From: UBA1206 sp045643125
GTDB lineage: Bacteria > Bacillota > Clostridia > Oscillospirales > CAG-382
Direction of reading: 5' to 3'
Length of the DNA: 15,068 nucleotides
NCBI GenBank assembly: GCA_045643125.1
Contig: JAZUKE010000072.1
Location: 1-15,068, forward strand
Part shown: piece by piece, positions 1 through 5,466 of the stretch
Layout: every line of letters begins with the position of its first letter
How positions within the stretch are numbered: the first letter of the stretch is position 1
Program-made: the position numbers and the translations under genes
The notes under the pieces: model-generated
What the model saw: the letters and a program-made list of their open reading frames with translations, nothing else
Told to the model about the DNA's origin: nothing
The model's database searches: none

Positions 1-129
1 CTCGGCACGCTTTCCGTGAAGACGTATTACGAGATCCCGTTCACCTCCGACGAAAACGAGGATTTCATCCTCTGCATCCCGCCTTACGAAGCGGAAACGT
101 TTGAAAAAATAAGATCGGGTCGCAGATGA
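1..129 (+). CDS. 3' end of an unidentified protein
   Basis: An open frame runs from the first base of the window to a TGA at 127-129 and gives 42 residues ending in EKIRSGRR. The fragment is acidic and aromatic (TYYEIPF near residue 8, then a DENED cluster and CIPPYEAE). Codon choice, with many GAC, ATC and TAC codons, resembles the mutS and mutL genes downstream rather than the A+T-richer pilin genes. The start and most of the protein lie outside the window, and I do not recognise the family. No terminator-like hairpin with a T tract follows the stop closely; the first stem (176-190) is followed by a C run. Confidence 0.6.
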   Translation, partial: LGTLSVKTYYEIPFTSDENEDFILCIPPYEAETFEKIRSGRR

Positions 130-197
130 CAAAAAGATCAAAGTGCAGCGAGTTTACAGTTTTCTGAAAATAGTAGGGGACGGCGTCCCCCCCCCTT

Positions 198-232
198 GAA
201 GTAAAAAGTAAGAAGTAATAGTGAAGAAGTAA
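198..232. repeat. degenerate heptamer tandem array (GAAGTAA units)
   Basis: Five consecutive 7-bp units can be read: GAAGTAA, AAAGTAA, GAAGTAA, TAGTGAA, GAAGTAA. The perfect units start at 198, 212 and 226, exactly 14 bp apart. The array is purine rich on the + strand, non-coding, and lies directly between a C9 run (187-195) and the inverted repeat at 237-266. Its function is unknown; it looks like a slippage-prone microsatellite. Confidence 0.65.
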
Positions 233-236
233 GGAG

Positions 237-266
237 ATTATTTTCACGACGTGACGTGAAAATAAT
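237..266. promoter_or_regulatory. 12-bp perfect inverted repeat upstream of a promoter (possible operator)
   Basis: ATTATTTTCACG at 237-248 is exactly inverted at 255-266, with a 6-nt centre (249-254). It ends nine bases before the -35 box at 276. A poly-A rather than poly-T stretch follows it on the + strand, so it does not look like a + strand terminator. An upstream regulator-binding site is the simplest reading, but this is inference. Confidence 0.4.
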
Positions 267-275
267 AAAAAAATC

Positions 276-305
276 TTGACAAAATATTTTTTTGCAACGT
301 ATAAT
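276..305 (+). promoter_or_regulatory. near-consensus sigma-A promoter
   Basis: TTGACA at 276-281 and TATAAT at 300-305 are both perfect consensus hexamers, separated by 18 bp of A+T-rich sequence. Transcription should begin near 312. The next thing downstream is not a gene but an intrinsic terminator at 360-399, so the promoter seems dedicated to a short RNA. Confidence 0.8.
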
Positions 306-311
306 GAATAC

Positions 312-399
312 AGAAAAAGGCAGCCGTTGATAGACGGTTAGTTCAAATTGCAATTTATGAAATAAACCGCGTCATTGGAGTGATGGCGGTTTATTTTTT
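312..399 (+). ncRNA. putative short RNA of about 88 nt, possibly a type I antitoxin-like RNA
   Basis: The region is framed by a consensus promoter and an intrinsic terminator and has no convincing reading frame: one ATG at 304 opens only a few codons without a ribosome binding site. Internally it shows a 6-bp stem (AGCCGT, loop TGATAG, ACGGTT, one G-U pair), then the 12-bp palindrome AAATTGCAATTT, then the terminator stem. A strong promoter driving a short structured RNA is the layout of antisense antitoxins of Firmicutes type I systems. I could not find a convincing small hydrophobic toxin on the - strand between 400 and 620, so the RNA may be an orphan or something else. The 5' end is estimated from the -10 box. 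Confidence 0.5.
360..399 (+). terminator. intrinsic terminator of the short RNA
   Basis: AAATAAACCGC at 360-370 pairs perfectly with GCGGTTTATTT at 386-396. The interior adds a GUCA/UGAU stem with one bulged G, and the structure ends in TTTTTT at 394-399. The A-rich 5' arm means it could also work on the - strand. Confidence 0.75.
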
Positions 400-492
400 G
401 TTGTGCAAAGCCGTGCCGCGGCGTCGTGTTTTTCTACAATAAGACGGCTCAAATTTGAACGAAATTTCAACAATTATTAGAAAAATAAAAAT

Positions 493-518
493 TTCAGTTT
501 CAAACTTCAGTTTCAAAC
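493..518. repeat. perfect 13-bp tandem duplication upstream of the pilin operon
   Basis: TTCAGTTTCAAAC occurs twice in direct succession (493-505 and 506-518). The second copy ends two bases before the TTGATT box at 521-526. The position just upstream of a -35 element suits an activator or repressor site, but a simple replication slippage product is equally possible. Confidence 0.6.
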
Positions 519-520
519 TA

Positions 521-549
521 TTGATTATTCCGTCGAGGTGTGATATAAC
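521..549 (+). promoter_or_regulatory. candidate promoter of the pilin-like operon
   Basis: TTGATT (521-526) and TATAAC (544-549) are separated by 17 bp, about 90 bp before the first pilin start. A second -10-like TATAAT at 570-575 has no good -35 partner. The 230 bases between the short RNA terminator and the gene hold no other gene that I can see. Confidence 0.4.
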
Positions 550-637
550 TGCTGTAAGTAAGATGAACTTATAATGCTCTTATTATATAGAAACGCATAA
601 TCTGTATTGAGACGAGATTTCCCCGGAGGTGTATGGA

Positions 638-1207
638 ATGAAAAAAATGCTTAAAAATCGAAAAGGTTTCACGTTGACGGAGCTGTGTATCGTCATAGCG
701 ATATCCGCCATAGTCGGCGTTATGATAACGACAACGGTCGTGCTTACCTCCACGCAGAAAGAGGACATTCAGACCGAAGCCGCTTTCATTCGTGAGGTAA
801 CGGATATACAGATAAAAGTGACCGAATGGTTGAGAAAATACGATAATACGGATTACGCGATAGAGCCTATGACCGACGAAGACGACAATACATACCTTGC
901 GGTAAAAGAACTGGACGCCAAAGGCAACGTGACCGAAAACGTGAAAGGCACGCTGAAATTTACAGACGGCGCGCTCGTCGAAGACTATACAAAAGCGATA
1001 AAATGCAGGAACGTTAAAAACGTAGTTTTTCAAATCGACAAAGGTACTTCCGACGAAGGCGGTATCGGCGCATCCGTCGTGAAGCTGACGGTCACGGCTC
1101 AGAAAGGCGTCGGTAACGAAACAATGAAACAAACCTTGCTGTTCCCTCTGTTTTCCGCAATAACACGAAACCGCATCGTTGACGGCGAAGGTCAATGGAA
1201 CGATTAA
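638..1207 (+). CDS. prepilin-type pseudopilin, small minor pilin
   Basis: A 189-aa type IV pilin or type II pseudopilin-like protein. The first 10 residues are a short basic leader (KKMLKNRKG), followed by FTLTE. This is the prepilin peptidase site G10/F11 with the conserved Glu at +5 (E15), continuing into a hydrophobic helix to about residue 36. The rest is a soluble head with a beta-rich C-terminus (SVVKLTVTAQ near 150), as expected for a minor pilin of this size. The start is the ATG at 638, 8 nt after GGAGG at 625-629; an upstream in-frame GTG at 629 overlaps that site and is rejected. It is first in a row of three prepilin-like genes, 28 nt before the next. After cleavage and N-methylation the product should enter a pilus or pseudopilus at the membrane. 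The exact pilin class cannot be assigned. Confidence 0.82.
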   Translation: MKKMLKNRKGFTLTELCIVIAISAIVGVMITTTVVLTSTQKEDIQTEAAFIREVTDIQIKVTEWLRKYDNTDYAIEPMTDEDDNTYLAVKELDAKGNVTENVKGTLKFTDGALVEDYTKAIKCRNVKNVVFQIDKGTSDEGGIGASVVKLTVTAQKGVGNETMKQTLLFPLFSAITRNRIVDGEGQWND

Positions 1208-1235
1208 ACTTTTACTTATGAAGTCTGGATGTATT

Positions 1236-4232
1236 ATGATGAACAAAAACACACTGAAAAAACGCAAAGGCGGTTTCAGCCTTGTTGAATGTGTGGTTGC
1301 GCTGCTTCTGTTTTCAATAGTTATCGGCGCGGTGCTGACGGCGTTCACGTCTTCGCACAAACAGATAGACACACAGACAGACCAATACAAGATCGACCTT
1401 ATGTCGAGCAATATTCTTGCCGCTTATCAAGGAAGCAACAACAAAGACAGTTTTAATGAACTGATGATAGACTTGGGCGCCGACCCGCGTGGCAATCGTG
1501 ATTTCGGAGGTATAGTGAATGGTGAAGATGACGGCGAGGGAGAGGGCGTATACAGCTTTGACCCCCAAAACGTACCGATAGATCCCGTGGCGTTCAATAA
1601 AATCCACGTAATAGATAATACCGCCACGATCTACGGCACAGACGGAGCAGAATTGGTTTCGTTTGACGGATACGAAGGCAACAAGCTGCCGACTGTCGAG
1701 GGCATAAGCTGGGATTCTCTTTACACCGGTAAAGAGACGGTACATTATAATTCAATGTCGATTTCCGGAAAAGCCGATATATACCGTGGCAAGACGATTA
1801 CGGGAACGACGTATGGATTAAGTGATTGCACATATACATATACGGTAACATTGAACCCGGACGAAAAAAGCGGCAAGACAAATTTCAGCGTACAGAATAA
1901 CGATAAATCCGTCGAAAACCAAACCGGTAATGAAAGAGAAGCTTGCGAATTTGAGCTTTATCTTCTCACAAAAGGATGGTATCTTGACTGCATATACCGT
2001 AAACCCGGAGAAGAAACAACATATCCCGGTACACCGACCTACAAGGTATATAGAGATGTCTTCTACTTCAGCGTCAAGGACAGCAACGGGAATCAGGTAA
2101 CAAACAAAATCGGCAATAAATTCCTTTACTATAAAATTACTGTCGCAACGGTAGCCGAAGACGGATTATTTTCTTCTCCTTCATACGACTATGACGGACT
2201 CTATACTGACCTTTCCGGCAATGATCCCAAAGCATATCTGGATTTCAGCAACATAACAGACGGGGAAGAAGGTTATACCAAAATAGAACAGGGGGGTACT
2301 AGTTATTATAATATAGACGTACACGGTAAAATGGAATTTGCTTATGGCTACGAAAATGCCGATTCGTTTTCCGCTGCGCTCGTATCTGCCGGATCAGAGA
2401 GCACTTCTGTCGACTTCGACAATAATTTTCTCACAAAAGAAGGCGGAAGCTATTTCACGGGACGATGGTACTATTTCCCGTGGCTTGTTGCCAATACTGT
2501 TTCCGTAAAGACAGAGAAGGACAAAACAGTTTATAAACAAATCACAGAAGGTGTTCCGAGTATCAGGGGATCGAATGTTTCCGAATACGTTCCTCTTTCC
2601 GATCACGGCAAAAACGAATATGAATATACACCGAAAGCCGGAGTAAACAGCAATATTTTCTACGCATACACCAAAGGCGGAGAAGTGCTGCTTTTCAATT
2701 CCGAAGACACGCTTGTTTTCAAGTGCGAAAACGGCATTGACGCACCACTTAATGATCTGAAAGGACTCGGCTACGGCAATAAAGAAGGCAAGCGCAATAC
2801 CCAGGCGCTTTATAACGAAATAACCTATGACAAATGGTATATACCCGGCGCCGTGCCGGATAAGGAGGTAAGAAAAGTCAAGTTTGAAGACAACCCGGAC
2901 GGTATCTCCCGAATCATTTTCCGCGGCAACTATGAGAATGTAGTTGGTGAAACGGACTTTATAACTTACTCTTATTCCAAAGAAAACTACGATAATTTCG
3001 TTGCCGACCGTCAAAGCATCCTCGATTTTGAGGGCAGTTATTCCGATAAATACATCTATACGAAAGACTACACCGCAAAATCGCCGAAAACCATAACCGA
3101 CGCAGACACTTTGAAAGGGTACGAGAAATATTTACCGAATGTTTCGTTCGGTACAACCAGTGTGGCTCCCGATTCAAATATAAATAAAAAAGAAATTACC
3201 GTAGCGTTTTATTCGGCCACGTCCGAAGGAAGATTGGATGGATGGAGTCGTTATGACTATACATACACTTACTACATATATAAAATCACCAAAACACGAA
3301 CAGTATCAATTTCACAATATAAAGAAGACAGCAAAGCATTGACTATGAGCAGAAACGGTGCCGAATTGAAAGGTACGGAAACTATACATGATACGATTAC
3401 TGTGTCAACTATTGACACATACAAAATAGAATCCGTCTCGAACGGATCTGCGAAAGTTACAGTTGGTCTCTTAGAAACTCCGAAAACGCCTTCGGTAATA
3501 ACAAGCTGCGATGCATACTATAGCGAAAGCGATATCGATAAAAAAGACAAAGCATTGACTTACTGGCTGAAGGACAAAGTTAATAAAAACGCCACAGCAA
3601 CATCTGATTCCTACGAGGCTGATCCCACTACGGCAACATACAAAAACATCGTTCCGGGACGCGACAATCTCACTTACGATGATTTCAAGAAGGAGCAGGA
3701 TAAGTGGAATTTGTCTTCGGAATCGGCAAAGGAAAACGAATTTAAGATTTACGATAGTATTCGCAATAGTCTCAAAAACAACAGACCGATAACGGACGGT
3801 TCTGAGCTTATCGGCTTTGAACTCGTGCTTCAAGACGGTGAAGACGGAACGACCGTTTTCACAGCCAACACGCCCACATTCATTATTGAGGCAAAAGACG
3901 AAAGTGAGTATTCCGAGCATTCCGACTATTCCATAAGCAGCACAGGGTGCACGTATAATACAGTAAGCGGCGGAAGCGAAAAAGCACCGATAGTAGCAAC
4001 CACTTATTATTACAGCTGGACTACGGGCAAAACGACACTTATCGTTGAAGCGACTTACTCGAACTCTCTCAAAGAATTCGCAGGCAAGGACGGAAATGTT
4101 CAAAGCATTGAGCCCAAGATAGCGATCTGGATAATGCCGAAAGACAAAGCAGCCCCGTTGATGTCGGATCCGTCTGAAGTTGTTGCCGATATATACAAAG
4201 AGTATCTGCAATATGAATACAGAAAGGGATGA
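1236..4232 (+). CDS. giant prepilin-like protein of about 998 aa, possible tip adhesin pilin
   Basis: The N-terminus has a basic 13-residue leader (KKRKGG) then FSLVE, so cleavage is expected at G13/F14 with Glu at +5 (E18), and the hydrophobic helix runs to about residue 37. This is a textbook type III signal on a protein roughly four to six times longer than ordinary minor pilins. The remaining 950 residues are rich in Tyr, Asp, Asn, Thr and Ser, contain short beta-type segments such as YTYTVTL, and show no domain I recognise, no second membrane span and no sortase motif. ATG 1236 (or the adjacent 1239) is preceded by a weak GGA 6 nt upstream; ATG 1218 lacks a site. It sits between two other prepilin-like genes and the next start is 5 nt past its stop, so it is surely co-transcribed. 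By analogy with modular pilins of other Gram-positive bacteria it may present an adhesin or other extracellular module; that is inference. Confidence 0.8.
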   Translation: MMNKNTLKKRKGGFSLVECVVALLLFSIVIGAVLTAFTSSHKQIDTQTDQYKIDLMSSNILAAYQGSNNKDSFNELMIDLGADPRGNRDFGGIVNGEDDGEGEGVYSFDPQNVPIDPVAFNKIHVIDNTATIYGTDGAELVSFDGYEGNKLPTVEGISWDSLYTGKETVHYNSMSISGKADIYRGKTITGTTYGLSDCTYTYTVTLNPDEKSGKTNFSVQNNDKSVENQTGNEREACEFELYLLTKGWYLDCIYRKPGEETTYPGTPTYKVYRDVFYFSVKDSNGNQVTNKIGNKFLYYKITVATVAEDGLFSSPSYDYDGLYTDLSGNDPKAYLDFSNITDGEEGYTKIEQGGTSYYNIDVHGKMEFAYGYENADSFSAALVSAGSESTSVDFDNNFLTKEGGSYFTGRWYYFPWLVANTVSVKTEKDKTVYKQITEGVPSIRGSNVSEYVPLSDHGKNEYEYTPKAGVNSNIFYAYTKGGEVLLFNSEDTLVFKCENGIDAPLNDLKGLGYGNKEGKRNTQALYNEITYDKWYIPGAVPDKEVRKVKFEDNPDGISRIIFRGNYENVVGETDFITYSYSKENYDNFVADRQSILDFEGSYSDKYIYTKDYTAKSPKTITDADTLKGYEKYLPNVSFGTTSVAPDSNINKKEITVAFYSATSEGRLDGWSRYDYTYTYYIYKITKTRTVSISQYKEDSKALTMSRNGAELKGTETIHDTITVSTIDTYKIESVSNGSAKVTVGLLETPKTPSVITSCDAYYSESDIDKKDKALTYWLKDKVNKNATATSDSYEADPTTATYKNIVPGRDNLTYDDFKKEQDKWNLSSESAKENEFKIYDSIRNSLKNNRPITDGSELIGFELVLQDGEDGTTVFTANTPTFIIEAKDESEYSEHSDYSISSTGCTYNTVSGGSEKAPIVATTYYYSWTTGKTTLIVEATYSNSLKEFAGKDGNVQSIEPKIAIWIMPKDKAAPLMSDPSEVVADIYKEYLQYEYRKG

Positions 4233-4237
4233 AATAT

Positions 4238-4990
4238 ATGACTGAACGTAAAAAGAACGGGTTCGTCATCGAAATGATGATGATCTTTATGCTCATCACT
4301 TTCGGTTTCTGTATACTCATCACAACCGTAATAATGGGGCTGAACAAAGAAAGAAAATACTCGCACGCGAACATTCAGATGCAGACAGACCTCAACCAAA
4401 TAGGCGAGTATTACATCCGTTATGTCGAATTGAGCGGCAAAAATTTTCCTACCGGTACCGAAAAAACCAACCAAGGCGCAAAAATTCCGCTGGAAACCGT
4501 TTTGGCTTCAAGCGAGTTTGAATGGATGACCGAGGAAATAAAAAACTTCTTTCTGCGTAAAGAAAACAATTATGAATACTCGGTGTACTATACCATTAAA
4601 AGAGGAAATGTTTTTGAATTCTTCACAACAAAGGAAATATGGCGCAAGCTCGTCGTCAAATCAAAGGACGACGGAAAGATCAAACTGATAATCGAGCTTA
4701 CGGAAAAAAGAAGCGAGGACGCCTCATCAATAAAAGCGGATTACAAAGTTGAAAATTGGTCTATGGGCGACGACCTGACAGACGAAACGTCAGACAGCTA
4801 TGTTAAGGATAACATTAGTATTCTTCAAAAATTGTGGGGATTGTTAGGCGTGCTGGTTAGGAAAACAAACGCCCAAGTTCAACAGTTCATTAATTCGGTT
4901 GCAGACTTTGCAACCAAATCAATGCAGGATATTGAGTATAGTTTAGAGTATGTCTACAATCAAATTTTGGACAGTATTCTTTCACACTGA
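4238..4990 (+). CDS. prepilin-like protein with atypical signal
   Basis: A 250-aa protein with a short charged leader (MTERKKNG) followed by FVIEM and a Met-rich hydrophobic helix to about residue 33, the same architecture as the two upstream pilins. The signal is off register: measured from G8/F9 the Glu is at +4 rather than +5, and it would be +5 only if cleavage fell after N7. The soluble part contains Lys/Glu-rich helical segments and a C-terminal amphipathic stretch (VQQFINSVADF and following). The start at 4238 is 9 nt after AAAGGG (4223-4228); the in-frame ATG at 4229 abuts that site and overlaps the previous stop. Its place as third gene and its non-canonical N-terminus recall PilX or GspK-type minor pilins, which often depart from the consensus. 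The family is not identified, and a plain membrane-anchored protein remains possible. Confidence 0.72.
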   Translation: MTERKKNGFVIEMMMIFMLITFGFCILITTVIMGLNKERKYSHANIQMQTDLNQIGEYYIRYVELSGKNFPTGTEKTNQGAKIPLETVLASSEFEWMTEEIKNFFLRKENNYEYSVYYTIKRGNVFEFFTTKEIWRKLVVKSKDDGKIKLIIELTEKRSEDASSIKADYKVENWSMGDDLTDETSDSYVKDNISILQKLWGLLGVLVRKTNAQVQQFINSVADFATKSMQDIEYSLEYVYNQILDSILSH

Positions 4991-5004
4991 TCACACATAT
5001 ATAT

Positions 5005-5309
5005 ACACGTCGGGCGAAAATGCCCGGCGTGTCAGACCGAAGACAAACTCGTTGCTTACGCCATTGAAATGCAAGTAGAATAGGGGGCAGAGTAAAAGTG
5101 TACTTTTATCCGAAGGATGAGAGTACACTTTTGTAATAGGAATATTTGATTTTATTGGAATTTTCAATGGCTTCGACGAAAAACTCGACTGCCGTAGCGA
5201 TCTACGGCGACGCTCGTTTTTCACCGAAATCAACTTCGTTTGTCTCACTCTGCTCAAATTGCAGACTTTGTCTGCAATTTGACACGTCGGGCGAAAATGC
5301 CCGGCGTGT
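5005..5309. repeat. 305-bp nested inverted-repeat element bounded by identical 28-bp hairpins (MITE/REP-like)
   Basis: The two ends, 5005-5032 and 5282-5309, are identical 28-mers, each a 10- to 11-bp stem (ACACGTCGGGC pairing with GCCCGGCGTGT) with a GAAAAT-type loop. Moving inward, GACAAAC (5042-5048) is inverted at 5238-5244, and CCATTGAAA (5061-5069) is inverted at 5162-5170. The centre is an 18-bp hairpin (5094-5132). The right arm has two extra hairpins, 5178-5222 and a perfect 12-bp stem at 5255-5281. No credible protein is encoded. The pattern suits a non-autonomous mobile element or dispersed structured repeat. I cannot see a clear target-site duplication because both flanks are A/T-rich. 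Confidence 0.6.
5094..5132. repeat. 18-bp hairpin at the centre of the repeat element
   Basis: AAAAGTGTACT at 5094-5104 is exactly inverted at 5122-5132. The interior continues the helix (UUUAUCC with GGAUGAG, two G-U pairs) to a GAA loop at 5112-5114, giving 18 consecutive pairs. No U tract follows outside the stem, so simple termination is less likely than a structural role. Confidence 0.7.
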
Positions 5310-5320
5310 TATTTTATACC
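5282..5320 (+). terminator. probable intrinsic terminator after the pilin operon
   Basis: The right-hand copy of the 28-bp hairpin (5282-5309) is followed by TTATTTTAT, unlike the left-hand copy at 5005-5032, which is followed by CAGACC. The right copy therefore has the form of an intrinsic terminator and may end the pilin transcript about 300 nt after its last stop codon. The perfect hairpin at 5255-5281 lies directly beside it. Confidence 0.5.
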
Positions 5321-5384
5321 CTTCAAACCCATTTTTTAATTGCCGATTTTTTTTGCTATAAATCTCTTTTTTTCAATTTGCAAC

Positions 5385-5413
5385 TTGTTTTTTATATTCG
5401 GTTGTGATACAAT
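5385..5413 (+). promoter_or_regulatory. candidate promoter of the lipoprotein-mutS-mutL-tgt operon
   Basis: TTGTTT (5385-5390), a 17-bp spacer and TACAAT (5408-5413) lie about 54 bp before the lipoprotein start, in an A/T-rich stretch after the terminator hairpin. No later promoter is evident in the short gaps between the four genes, so this may drive them all. Confidence 0.5.
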
Positions 5414-5466
5414 GATAAAGTTAAAAGTATATTCAAAATTTACGGAAAAAGAGGTGTTCGGGGAGA

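Noticed and set aside
176..195. GGGGAC stem with GTCCCC and a C9 run as terminator of the first gene
   Set aside because: A C run rather than a T run follows the stem. It may belong to a dispersed repeat but does not look like an intrinsic terminator.
198..240. CRISPR-like array
   Set aside because: Units are 7 bp, contiguous and degenerate, with no spacers; no cas gene is in the window.
138..353. 71-residue open frame on the - strand
   Set aside because: It is antisense to the consensus promoter and short RNA, has no ribosome binding site, and its sequence follows from the repeat array and A/T-rich promoter read backwards.
398..520. Possible type I toxin on the - strand (TTG start, hydrophobic IFIFLII then basic tail, stop at the RNA terminator)
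   Set aside because: The stop position is suggestive, but there is no ATG, no ribosome binding site, a short hydrophobic stretch interrupted by Glu, and overlap with the tandem duplication. Not enough to call a gene.
569..1411. 280-residue - strand open frame opposite the first pilin
   Set aside because: It is a shadow of the pilin gene, which has a clear signal motif and ribosome binding site on the + strand.
5146..5361. 71-residue + strand frame inside the hairpin element
   Set aside because: No ribosome binding site, composition dictated by the inverted repeats, and it runs through the terminator.
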